A stretch of 64,000 nucleotides of DNA from contig OY762508.1 of assembly GCA_963665975.1 (NCBI GenBank), positions 3,348,001 through 3,412,000 of the forward strand, read 5' to 3'. The stretch comes from G963665975 sp963665975 (lineage in GTDB: Bacteria; Bacteroidota; Rhodothermia; Rhodothermales; Bin80). Position numbers and translations under genes: made by a program. Below the pieces are notes generated by a model. The model ran no database searches. It saw only the letters and a program-made list of their open reading frames with translations, and was not told the DNA's origin. Positions 9,346-18,347 of the stretch are shown piece after piece (position 1 is the first letter of the stretch; each line of letters begins with the position of its first letter).

Positions 9346-9418
9346 CCGGAAAACCTGTTCGCAATGTAACCCTTGCGTCCTTCAACAGCTGCTCTTCACA
9401 ATCGTCAAAACAATCTGA
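9346..9418. other. Short spacer between the giant gene and the next IS remnant
   Basis: 73 bp with no gene and no obvious T-tracted hairpin. The IS remnant starts right after it at the GGGATCGCCC end (9419). Confidence 0.5.
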
Positions 9419-10505
9419 GGGATCGCCCGGTTATTAGTTGGGTGGGGCGTAGGTTGAGTGGGTTAAGTTAAGCGGTTCAGGGGATTCGGTTTCGCCTTTC
9501 AGAGCGATGGTCAGGTCCTGCATGAGCGTAGCATCTATAGGCGTCAGTCGGGATTCGTAGTGCAAGAAGATGGCGGCAAACCAACGGTGACGCTGATCGG
9601 AGGAGCTCCAGCGCTTTACGTTCCGTGTGCGGTGCGTGATGATGCTGTTGAGGTTCTCGATAATGTTGGTCGTCTTCAGGCTGTCTCTGAGCTTCTTGCC
9701 TATCCCGAGTCGGTGCAGCGTAAGGGTTTCCTCCAGACCTTCAGACAGGCTTGCAGCCGCCTTTGGACAAGAGTGTGTCAACTCTGCATGGATCGTGTGC
9801 AGTGCGGTATGGGCTTCTGTGTACGTTTCTTTCTCCCACGCGGCTTGTAGTCGCGTTTTGAGCGGTTCGGCCTCATCTTTTCTTGAGGTGACCCACCACG
9901 TTCTCCCACTTGCGCCACTGGCACCGCTGCAATTCGATGTCGTTGCCAAACGTCTCATATACGGCTTTACGCTGCCCCTTGGCACCGTCCAGAATCACCG
10001 ACAGCTTGCCGTCATAGGAAAAACCTCGCCGCATGAGATCCTCCAGGAGCGCCTTCACCTGGGCATGCCCTTCCGCCGCTTTCAACGACCGCCAACACCT
10101 CCTTCTTGCCCGTGACCGTAACCCCCATGGCCACAATCATCTGCACTCCCTGCAAGCATTTGCCGTCGATAAACAGCACTGCGTACTTCTCCTTGTCCAG
10201 CCGACGCGTTTCAACCCGTTCGAGCGCGTTGGCGGAGGTCCCCACAAAGGCGCGCCCTACCGTGCTGGCGCTCCGTCCTATGCTATCGCAAAACGTCTGG
10301 ACCGCCCCCTTGTAATTGCGCTGGGACAGTCCAGCCAACAACTGCTCACACATCTTCTCATCGTCCAGACCACGCTTTGCGTGTAACCTGCAGCACGTCT
10401 CCAGCGGACGTTCCTTGTTCGTTTTGATTTTGCGTACACGGCGCACACGCACCTTCACACGCTCATTGTTGTAGCGGATCGTGCCTGGATTCGTCCCCCA
10501 CCGCA
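9419..10505 (-). pseudogene. IS256/Mutator-type transposase remnant, copy 2 (type A)
   Basis: Second copy of the type A transposase, with its 3' end intact. The minus-strand frame ends at 9434 (STYAPPN, stop), and the probable element tip GGGATCGCCC is at 9419. It carries the same internal stop and +1 shift as copy 1 (near 9873). It also has a 2-bp deletion near 10078 (CCGCCGCTTTC against CCGCCGCGCTTTC in copy 1). Its N-terminal part is missing: relative to copy 1, 344 bp were lost between two CCCACCGC direct repeats (986-993 and 1330-1337 in copy 1), joining type A to the type B fragment at 10504. It cannot make active transposase. Confidence 0.8.
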
Positions 10506-10880
10506 TACATACCGTGCATGACGCGCAACCCCCCGGTCTGTCTGCAACAGCTGTCCGGTGCGCTGGATCGTGAGGGTCTCTTGCAAGCCTTCCAGCAGCG
10601 CATTGGCTGCCGAACGATTGATGCGCTTCAACTCCGCGTGGATGTCAATGAGTGCGGCTTCGGCCTTGTTCGCGTCGGGAAGTTGCCAGACCTGCTGCAA
10701 ACGGCTACGATAGTCGCCGCGCACCGGATCGGACAACCCACCGGTTACCTGCGCCAGTTTGGCGTTCAAACAGCGCTGAATAGCGATTCGAGGGCCAAAC
10801 ACGCGTCGTACGACTGTTTGCAGCCCTATGGGGCAAAATGCACAAAGGCCCTTCGTCCACGGACAACCCGCGTTCCACAA
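10506..10880 (-). pseudogene. Diverged IS256-type transposase fragment, copy 2 (type B)
   Basis: Counterpart of 1221-1712. The minus-strand frame reads AVRRVFGPRIAIQRCLNAKL, then IHAELKRINRSAANALLEGL, with many substitutions against copy 1. It is fused to type A by the 344-bp deletion, so its 3' part is shorter than in copy 1. Confidence 0.65.
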
Positions 10881-10886
10881 GGCGTT

Positions 10887-10950
10887 GTAAGGTAATATGG
10901 TTCGGCGGTCTTATACGCTGCGTACAACCGTTTCCCCCATATTACCTTAC
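10887..10950. repeat. Perfect 14-bp hairpin next to the TIR element, copy 2
   Basis: GTAAGGTAATATGG (10887-10900) and CCATATTACCTTAC (10937-10950) are exact reverse complements around a 36-nt loop. The right arm directly touches the left terminal repeat of the 282-bp element at 10951. There is no T-tract, so it is not a standard terminator. It may be the end of a lost element or a structured site. Confidence 0.65.
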
Positions 10951-11232
10951 GAGTCTCTTGCAAAATCCTTTTGATCGAAGCTTCCTGGTCACAATAAATA
11001 CACAGTAATAAAGTATTAATACACAGCATAGTTACAAACAATGTATTATTTTGCTTTCGGGGTTCTCTGAGTGTGTGGAAACGCAAGGGCCTACCCGGTC
11101 CTTGACCGCCGGAGCCAGCATTCCAGCTCCTCTCGTAATCCGCAACTGCCTTACCTCAGGTGGAAGCCAGAGCACCCAAGTTCGCCTCACAAGCAGAAAA
11201 ACCCTTCAAATCACGGGTTTTGCAAGAGGCTC
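10951..11232. mobile_element. 282-bp MITE-like element, copy 2
   Basis: Same element as 1783-2064. The left repeat here is GAGTCTCTTGCAAAATCC (one base differs from copy 1) and the right repeat is at 11215-11232. From the fifth base inward the two copies look identical. No protein-coding content is recognisable. Confidence 0.55.
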
Positions 11233-11712
11233 ATTGGTGTAAGAAGGGGGTAACAAGGCCCGGAAAGTTGGACCGGATCTCCTGTTTTCGCCCTTCCCAC
11301 CAAAGACGGATCCCAATTCTAAACGTGACGAAGTTGAATTCAGCGGGCCAGATGACCCGTGGATTGCTTCGGTTCACTACGGTTGGGACCCTCCATGTAG
11401 TAGCATTCGGTCCACGTTGCCGACGGCAAGAAGATGATTTTCTTCCGGCACACTCGCAAGCAGTTGCGGTGGCTCCGACGTCCTGGTGGCCTTTCGGTCC
11501 GCCTCGGCCTGGGCGCCGTGGCCTGTATGTTGTCCGTGCAGGTTGTCGCAGCCCAGGAGATTTCGGTTGTGTTCGAAGTCTTGAAAACCCTGTATGACGT
11601 AACGGACGGTGACAATTGGAATAACAACGCCAACTGGGACACGACCAGGGTACCCACTGCTGCTGAATTGAGTACGTGGCACGGAGTAACCTACACCGAC
11701 GGTTCATTGACC
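10955..11712 (+). repeat. 758-bp identical direct repeat, copy 2
   Basis: Matches 1787-2544 base for base as far as I can compare. It ends inside the giant gene, just after the codons for DGSLT. After that the two genes encode different LRR regions (QFFLVNNNLTG here, ELDLRYNRLSG in the other). Confidence 0.85.
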
Positions 11713-14700
11713 CAGTTTTTCCTGGTGAACAACAATCTCACTGGTCCGATTCCGCCCGAATTGGGCAAACTCACAGATCTCAAACACGTTTGTCTCGACA
11801 GTAATGCACTCAGCGGTTCGATTCCGTCCGAGTTGGGTGACCTCGTAAATCTCGAAACCCTTACTGCCAGCACGAATGCGCTAAGCGATCCGATTCCGTC
11901 CTCGCTGGGCAACCTCGCAAATCTCAAAGTCCTTTCTCTCGGCGGCAATTCACTAAGCGATCCGATTCCGTCCGAGTTGGGCAAACTCGCAAATCTCAAA
12001 TTCCTTTTTCTCTCCGCCAATGAGCTCAGCGGTTCGATTCCGTCTTCGCTGGGCAATCTCGAGAATCTCATAATCCTTTCTCTCACCGACAATTCACTCA
12101 GCGATCCGATTCCGTCCTCGCTGGGCAACCTCACGAATCTCAGAGAGCTTTATATCGCTCACAATTCACTCAGCGGTTCGATTCCGTCCTCGCTGGGCAA
12201 CCTTACAGAATTCAGACGGCTTGATCTAAGCCATAACAAGTTTACGAATCCGTTACCGATGAGCATGACGCAGCTGGGCTTCATGTACGATTTCGACTGG
12301 CACGACAACAACGGTCTATGCGCCCCGTTGGACACAGATTTTCAGGACTGGCTTGCTGAGGTCGAGCGGCGCGGCTGGGCCAGGGGCCCCAACTGTACTG
12401 CGCAACAAGCGGCGACGCTCTCGGTGCATGGCGAATCGGTAAGCGAGAGCGCGAGTGAGGCGGTGGTATCTGCGCGTTTGACGCCATCCAGCACGGAGGA
12501 GGTTCGGGTGCATGTTTCCACGGCGGATGGTACCGCGACAGCGGGATCCGACTACACCGCAGGGGCATCGGATCTGGTCTTTGCGCCCGGCGAGACGGAG
12601 AAGAGCATCCGGATTGCGATTCTGGATGATGCCCTGGTCGAAGGAGACGAGACGTTTCAGGTGCAGCTGAGCGGGGCGCAGAACGCGGACATCTCGCGAG
12701 GCGCGGCGACGGTGACCATCGTTGACGACGATTTCACGGAAGTGTCGATCGACGATGTCGTGGTGGCGGAGGATGAAGGGCGTGCGGTGTTCACGGTGCG
12801 TGTTAGTGCACCGTCTACCGGTCCGGTTACGGTGCCCTACACGAGCGTCAACGGTACGGCGACGGCGGGAGCGGACTATGTTCCGGTCTCCGAGGAGCTT
12901 GTGATTCTTCCGGGGGAGTTGAGCGGGCAGGTGGAGGTGGTCGTGATTGATGATGAGCGTTTTGAAGAGGACGAGACGTTCACGGTCGTGTTAAACAATG
13001 CTGCGGGTGCGGTGCTCGGCGACCACACGGGCGAGGGCACGATTCGGGACAACGACCGGTATGGGTTGCGTGTCGATGACGTGACGGTAGGGGAGGCGGA
13101 TGGCGGGGTGCGCTTTACGGTATCGTTGGACCGGCCGAATCCGGTGCAGATCGTACGGGTGACCTACGCCACGGCAAACGGTACGGCGACGGCGGGGTTG
13201 GACTACGAAGCGCGAAGCGGCACGCTGGAGTTTTCGTCTGGGGTGGTGAGCCGAACCGTACGGGTGCCGATTACGGACGACACGGAATGGGAGGATAGCG
13301 AGACGTTGTCACTGGTGTTGAGTGCGCCTCGAAACGCGGAGATTGCAGATAGGGTCGGAGTGGGTACGATCGTGGATGACGATGCGGTGTATCTTCGGAT
13401 TGCGGATGTGAGGGCGGAGGAGGGTTCCGAGCACATGGTGTTTGCGGTGCGTCTGAACAGGCCCAGTCCGGTAGCGGTAAGCGCGTTCTACGAGACGCGG
13501 GGAGCGTCGGCGTTGGAGGGGGTGGACTACGTTCGCATGGCAGGGAGCGTGCGGTTTGCGCCTGGAGAGACGGAGCAGACGATTGTGGTGTCTCTGTTGG
13601 ATGACGCGCTTGACGAGCCGGACGAGACGTTTCAGGTGCTACTAAGCGGCGTGGAGCATGCGGAGGTTGCGGTGCCGGAGGCGACAGGTACGATTGTGGA
13701 TGACGACCGTACACCGGTGCTGGATGTGGTGCAGGGCGTGCGGGTGTTTGAAGGGGCTGGTAGTGCGTTGTTTGCGGTCACACTGAGCGCACCGAGCGCG
13801 TACGAGGTGACGGCAGTCTATGCGACGGTGGACGGTACGGCGCAGGCGGGTTCAGACTACGAGGGGGTATCGGGTACGCTGCGCATTGCACCCGGGGAGA
13901 CGGCAGGCATGCTCCGAGTGTCTATTGTGGATGATGCGGTACGCGAGCCGGAAGAGACGTTTACGCTGGTGCTGAGCGGGGTGCAGCATGCGGATCTGGG
14001 AGCCGGTACAAGCACGGGTACGATTGTGGATGACGAGGCGCCGCTGCACATGCGCATAGACGATGTGACGGTAGGAGAGGATGCGGGAAGCGCGGTCTTC
14101 ACGGTGCGGTTGAGCGGTCAGAGTGCGATGGCGGTGCGGGCGAATTATGCGACCACGGACGAGACGGCGACAGTGGGTGCGGACTACACCGAGACGAGTG
14201 GCGCCTTGCATTTTGCACCGGGCGAAGTGGAGAAGCGGATTGTGGTGCCGGTGTTGGAGGACGATGTGGACGAGCCGGACGAGACGTTTCTGGTGCGGTT
14301 GAGCGGAGCGGTGGGAGCGGAGATAGCAGGTGGCGCCGGTCGGGGCACGATTACGGACAATGACGAGCTGCTGACGGTCAGCATCTATGATGGTCGCGCC
14401 TCGGAGGATGCGGGGTTGCTGGTTCTTCCGGTGCGGCTGAGCCGGACGAGTTTGCGTGTGGTGCGTGTGTTGTATGCGACGTTGGACGAGACGGCGGAGG
14501 CGGGCGCCGACTACACCGAGACGAGCGGCAGGGTGGAGTTTGCACCGGGCGAAGTGGAGAAGGGGATTGTGGTGTCGGTGTTGGAGGACGATGTGGACGA
14601 GCCGGACGAGACGTTTTTGGTGCGGTTGAGCGGAGCGGTGAATGCGGAGATTGTAGAGGGTACAGGTCGGGGTACGATTACGGACAATGACGAGCCGCTG

Positions 14701-16620
14701 ACGATCAGTATCTACGATGGTCGCGCCACGGAGGATGCGGGGTTGCTGCATCTTCCGGTGCGGCTGAGCCGGACGAGTTCGCGTGTGGTGAGTGTGTTTT
14801 TTGAATCTTCGGATCTGACGGCGGAAGCGGGGTTGGACTACGCGGCATCGCGGGGGATCGTGGTGTTTGAACGCGGCAGTACGGAGGGAGTGGTAGCCAT
14901 CACGGTGGAGGAAGACGCGCTGGACGAGGATCACGAGACGTTTCAGGTGACGCTATCGCGTCCGACGAACGCGGTGATTGCGCGGGGTGTGGCTACCGGA
15001 ACGATTGGAGACAACGACGGGATGCCGCATTTGCGGATGGACGATATTCTGGTGCGTGAGGACGGTGAGGCGGCGGTCTTTACGGTGCGGCTTTCGATGC
15101 CGAGCACGCGATTGGTAACGGTCGGCTACCGGACTGTTGACGGCACGGCGACGGCGGGAGCGGACTATGAGGAGACCTCGGGCACGCTCACGTTTGCTCC
15201 GGGCACGATGCAAAAGGAGGTGGATGTACGGTTGATGCGCGGGGAGCGGGACTGGCGGGAGGAGACGTTTACGTTGGCGTTGGCGTCGGCATCGAACGCG
15301 TTGTTGGAGGATGCGGTGGCGCTGGCGACGATAGTGGAGGAGGAGCCGATAGAGACGGGCGTGTTGGTGGCGTATCTTGCGCGGTTTGCGCGCACGTCGG
15401 CGGGGCATGTGACCGAGGCGCTGGGGGAGCGGTTGCGGGAGGTTGCTCCGGTGTGCGCACCGGTGGCTGGGGCGGGGTTGCAGCTGGTGCGGTACGCGAA
15501 TCCGCACTGGAATCCGTCGGCGGGAGAGTTGTTGGCGGGTTGCGGTCTGTTGACCCGTTCGTCTGTCGGTGGTGGAGCGTTCAGCGTGTGGGGTCGTGGC
15601 GCATTCACGCGGTGGGGTGGTCGGGAGAGTGCGTTGTCGTTGCGCGCGGATGTGACCACGGCGTCGTTTGGAGCGGACTACCGTTGGCGGAGCGGGCTGT
15701 TGGCGGGGCTTGTTCTGGCGTACAGCGATGGGGCGGGCACGTTCGAGGCGTATGCGGCGGACGGGAAGACGGGTGCGAGGCTTACGGGAGTGTATCCGTA
15801 TGTGAGTTACCGTTTGTGGTCGAGCGACATCTGGGTGTTGGTGGGTCTGGGTCGGGGTACGGCGGAGGTGGAAGGCGCCAAGCGTGTAGAGGCGGAGCTT
15901 GCCGCGAGCCTGGTGGCGGCGGGAGCGACCGGTACGCTGGTACAAGGCGGAACGGCGCGGTTGTCGTACGAGGCGGATGCGTTTGTTGTCCGGGTAGATG
16001 CAGAGGAAGCGAGGCGGATCCTGGTGAGCCGTTTGCGGGCGGGTCTGGAAGGCAGCGTTCTAATGGGCAGGACGGTACGTCCGTATGTGGAGGTTGCGCT
16101 TCGTGGGGATGGTGGGGACGCGGAGACGGGGTTGGGGCTTGAGATGGGAGGAGGAGTGCGTCTGGCGCATCCGGGCAGCATCCTGCGTGCGGCAGTGGGT
16201 GCACGGGGGTTGGTGACGCATGCATCCGCAGGGTTTACGGAATGGGGAGTGGCGGCAACGCTGCGTTACGGCGCGGCGGGCGGTCTGGGTCCGACAGCGG
16301 AACTGCGTCCGGTATGGGGGGCAGGGCAGTCTGGCGGGATGCAGGCGCTGTGGCGTCACCCTTCGGTAGCGCAAGCGGCGATCAGCGCGTCCGGTCAACA
16401 ACGCGTGGAGTTGTTGTTGGGGTATGGAGTGGCGCACCCGACAGGGGTGGCGCGTCCGGTCTTTGCGGTGACCATGCGGGAGGGTGGCCGGGAGTATCGA
16501 CTTGGCTACGAGGTGAGGCTGCAAAACGGACTGGCGCTGTCCGCGTCCGGGACCGCACGAGGACATGTCGCAGAGCCTGTCGTGTACGGCATCAGCAGCC
16601 ACGCGACGCTGCGGTGGTGA
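11434..16620 (+). CDS. LRR + Calx-beta repeat surface protein with autotransporter-like barrel
   Basis: 1728 residues. The signal peptide is identical to that of the gene at 2266. Residues ~85-285 hold about eight plant-type LRRs of 24 residues (NSLSGSIPSSLGNL and variants), closed by a cap (NNGLCAPLDTDFQDWLAEV). Nine Calx-beta modules (~325-1300) follow, with DETF and GTI-x-DDD signatures. Then come a helical linker and a barrel (~1379-1728) ending ATLRW. Modules 3-5 match modules 1-3 of the other giant protein at high identity. The first two Calx-beta modules and the LRRs are absent from the other gene, so this copy looks closer to the ancestral layout. Predicted location is the outer membrane with an exposed passenger. 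LRRs suggest protein or glycan binding; the ligand is unknown. Confidence 0.87.
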   Translation: MIFFRHTRKQLRWLRRPGGLSVRLGLGAVACMLSVQVVAAQEISVVFEVLKTLYDVTDGDNWNNNANWDTTRVPTAAELSTWHGVTYTDGSLTQFFLVNNNLTGPIPPELGKLTDLKHVCLDSNALSGSIPSELGDLVNLETLTASTNALSDPIPSSLGNLANLKVLSLGGNSLSDPIPSELGKLANLKFLFLSANELSGSIPSSLGNLENLIILSLTDNSLSDPIPSSLGNLTNLRELYIAHNSLSGSIPSSLGNLTEFRRLDLSHNKFTNPLPMSMTQLGFMYDFDWHDNNGLCAPLDTDFQDWLAEVERRGWARGPNCTAQQAATLSVHGESVSESASEAVVSARLTPSSTEEVRVHVSTADGTATAGSDYTAGASDLVFAPGETEKSIRIAILDDALVEGDETFQVQLSGAQNADISRGAATVTIVDDDFTEVSIDDVVVAEDEGRAVFTVRVSAPSTGPVTVPYTSVNGTATAGADYVPVSEELVILPGELSGQVEVVVIDDERFEEDETFTVVLNNAAGAVLGDHTGEGTIRDNDRYGLRVDDVTVGEADGGVRFTVSLDRPNPVQIVRVTYATANGTATAGLDYEARSGTLEFSSGVVSRTVRVPITDDTEWEDSETLSLVLSAPRNAEIADRVGVGTIVDDDAVYLRIADVRAEEGSEHMVFAVRLNRPSPVAVSAFYETRGASALEGVDYVRMAGSVRFAPGETEQTIVVSLLDDALDEPDETFQVLLSGVEHAEVAVPEATGTIVDDDRTPVLDVVQGVRVFEGAGSALFAVTLSAPSAYEVTAVYATVDGTAQAGSDYEGVSGTLRIAPGETAGMLRVSIVDDAVREPEETFTLVLSGVQHADLGAGTSTGTIVDDEAPLHMRIDDVTVGEDAGSAVFTVRLSGQSAMAVRANYATTDETATVGADYTETSGALHFAPGEVEKRIVVPVLEDDVDEPDETFLVRLSGAVGAEIAGGAGRGTITDNDELLTVSIYDGRASEDAGLLVLPVRLSRTSLRVVRVLYATLDETAEAGADYTETSGRVEFAPGEVEKGIVVSVLEDDVDEPDETFLVRLSGAVNAEIVEGTGRGTITDNDEPLTISIYDGRATEDAGLLHLPVRLSRTSSRVVSVFFESSDLTAEAGLDYAASRGIVVFERGSTEGVVAITVEEDALDEDHETFQVTLSRPTNAVIARGVATGTIGDNDGMPHLRMDDILVREDGEAAVFTVRLSMPSTRLVTVGYRTVDGTATAGADYEETSGTLTFAPGTMQKEVDVRLMRGERDWREETFTLALASASNALLEDAVALATIVEEEPIETGVLVAYLARFARTSAGHVTEALGERLREVAPVCAPVAGAGLQLVRYANPHWNPSAGELLAGCGLLTRSSVGGGAFSVWGRGAFTRWGGRESALSLRADVTTASFGADYRWRSGLLAGLVLAYSDGAGTFEAYAADGKTGARLTGVYPYVSYRLWSSDIWVLVGLGRGTAEVEGAKRVEAELAASLVAAGATGTLVQGGTARLSYEADAFVVRVDAEEARRILVSRLRAGLEGSVLMGRTVRPYVEVALRGDGGDAETGLGLEMGGGVRLAHPGSILRAAVGARGLVTHASAGFTEWGVAATLRYGAAGGLGPTAELRPVWGAGQSGGMQALWRHPSVAQAAISASGQQRVELLLGYGVAHPTGVARPVFAVTMREGGREYRLGYEVRLQNGLALSASGTARGHVAEPVVYGISSHATLRW
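11707..12290 (+). repeat. Array of 72-bp LRR-encoding repeats
   Basis: Units of 72 bp (24 residues) inside the gene, with recurring GATCCGATTCCGTCCTCGCT and CTGGGCAACCTC segments. Encoded consensus: LxxLxLxxNxLSGxIPxxLGxL, the plant-type LRR class. The DNA similarity between units makes gain or loss of units likely. Confidence 0.85.
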
Positions 16621-16843
16621 CCCATGCAATGCAACGGAGACCGGAGCAGTTGTGATCACCGTGACGGGCCCGCAAACAACCCCGGCAGGACACGGACCTG
16701 AACCCGTTCCAGCGGCCGATCACTCTGATCATGGGGTTGAAGCCGCACCGTTACGAAAGGCGGTACGTATGTCGGGGTTAGGGTGGATGTGGATGGAAGA
16801 AAAGTAGTGTCAGGGAAGGGAGTGGTATATCCTGTTATTATTT
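16621..16843. other. Intergenic stretch after the second giant gene
   Basis: 223 bp with no supported gene. The next IS remnant begins at 16844 (GGGATCGCCC-like end). Confidence 0.4.
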
Positions 16844-17296
16844 GGGATCGCCCCGTTATGAGTTGGGTGGGGCGTAGGTTGAATGGATTATGTTAAGCGG
16901 TTCCGGGGTTTGGATTCGCCTTTCATAGCGATTGGCAGGTCCTGCATGAGCGTAGCATCTATAGGCGTCAGTCGGGACTCGTAGTGCAGGAAGATGGCGG
17001 CAAACCAACGGTGACGCTGATCGGAGGAGCTCCAGCGCTTTACGCGTGTGCGATGCGTGATGATGCTGTTGAGGTTCTCGATAATGTTGGTCGTCTTCAG
17101 GCTGTCTCTGAGCTTTTTGCCTATCCCGAGTCGGTGCAGCGTAAGGGTTTCCTCCAGACCTTCAGACAGGCTTGCAGCCGCCTTGGACAAGAGTGTGTCA
17201 ACTCTGCATGGATCGTGTGCAGTGCGGTGCGGGCTTCCGTATAAGTTTCTATCTCCCACGCGGCTTGCAGTCGCACATTGAGCTGTACGGCCTCAT
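16844..17296 (-). pseudogene. IS256-type transposase remnant, copy 3 (type A, C-terminal part only)
   Basis: Third copy of the type A element. The tip GGGATCGCCC at 16844 matches that of copy 2 at 9419. The minus-strand frame reads SLSEGLEETLTLHRLGIGKK, SLKTTNIIENLNSIITHRTR and HYESRLTPIDATLMQDL. It has a 1-bp deletion near 17183 and an in-frame 3-bp loss (HRTRVKRW instead of HRTRNVKRW). Homology stops near 17296, where group II intron sequence takes over, so it was truncated by that insertion or a later deletion. It closes the IS-gene-IS-gene-IS layout. Confidence 0.75.
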
Positions 17297-17469
17297 CTAT
17301 TTTGGCTCTTCCCCAATTAAATGGGTACTACGTCGGACTTGGTTGTAACCGACATGAGATGAAGTCGCATTCTGCCCGTTTCTTGTCTGTCTCGAAGTCA
17401 TTGTCCCGATGGCACGCACGTTGCTTCCATCCCAACAACGATATGTCGCTTCGAAAGAAAGATATCGGC

Positions 17470-18004
17470 CGCCTCTTTGGCATTCATGCTCTTTGGGGAA
17501 GCAGCCGCTCGGGTGAGCGACGACGCCATTCTGTGGTTGCTGAAGGCCATACTCAAAGCGGGAGGTAAGAAGGGCTTGTGGAAGCGTCTGTTGGAGGAGT
17601 CTGCCAAGATCGAGGTTGCACTGAATGTGGAGGAGACGCGGTGCGTGGATCTCACCCATGGGGAGAGTATCACGTCTAATGGATTCGAGATACGTCGCTA
17701 TCAGACGAGACAAGCCCGGTGGGGAGTGCTGAAAGTGCCTCTCATGAAGGCGCGTACGAAGCTTCTCCGCAGGCTCAATGAGGACTTCCAGCGTTTTCAT
17801 TCGCAACCGATGGAACGGGTGATTGCTCGGATCAATCCCATGCTGCGGGGGTGGGTGCACTACGTTCGCATAGGGCGGTCGAGTCATTGCTTTGGTTTCG
17901 TGTGTACCTGGGTTTAGCGAAAGGTGCTGCGCCACATGATGCATGCCCGAGGACGAAGCGTGCATAGGTGGAAGAGGTCGAGTTGGCAAATACTAATATG
18001 ACCG
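17470..18004 (+). pseudogene. Group II intron reverse transcriptase/maturase remnant
   Basis: The plus-strand frame starts with RVSDDAILWLLKAILKAGG, which resembles the RT segment before the catalytic YADD block. It jumps directly to ETRCVDLTHGESITSNGFEI and ends in the maturase X domain (INPMLRGWVHYVRIG). The YADD region is missing, removed by a deletion. A TAG at 17915-17917 interrupts the frame, but the same frame continues with the expected maturase tail (RKVLRHMMHARGRSVHRWKR) to about 18001. It is non-functional. It abuts the third IS remnant and is followed by a domain-V-like hairpin. Confidence 0.8.
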
Positions 18005-18098
18005 ATTGGGACTGTATGACCAGTGGCAGGTGCGGAAACGCCAGCCGACAGCGCTCCTATGCCAACTGCGCATAGACTTTGAGAATCAGCCATCAGGT

Positions 18099-18131
18099 GA
18101 GCCCGGTGCGAAAAAATCGCACGCCGAGGTT
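18099..18131 (+). ncRNA. Degenerate group II intron domain V-like hairpin
   Basis: GAGCCCGGTGCG, an A-rich loop, then CGCACGCCGAGGTT. This is the layout of bacterial group II domain V (GAGCC stem, internal stem TGCG/CGCA, closing GGTT). It lies about 100 bp after the maturase remnant, as expected for the 3' end of such an intron. The catalytic triad region and pairings are imperfect, so it is probably dead. Confidence 0.5.
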
Positions 18132-18347
18132 AGACGAGGCGGAGACGGGAACCGTGATCTGTAATGGCGATTGAGGCACCGGCAACTATGGTGAATTCCG
18201 CCGGGTAACAGCAACTCCCTCCATGTTTGTCTCCGCACGCCTCGCGTCGAATCGACCAATATGAAACACTGCCAAGTACTCAGTAACGTTACGTGGTCTT
18301 TCACTCACACGAACATCCATTCATAACCCGGCTCACAAGAAGAAATT

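Noticed and set aside
13852..15945. Minus-strand frames of 360 and 330 residues inside the second giant gene
   Set aside because: Same cause: antisense of Calx-beta modules and barrel, with Arg/His-rich translations lacking any family pattern.
2266..16620. CRISPR-like array suggested by the short regular repeats in the giant genes
   Set aside because: The repeats are coding (24-residue LRR and ~108-residue Calx-beta units) in one frame, with no unique spacers and no cas genes.
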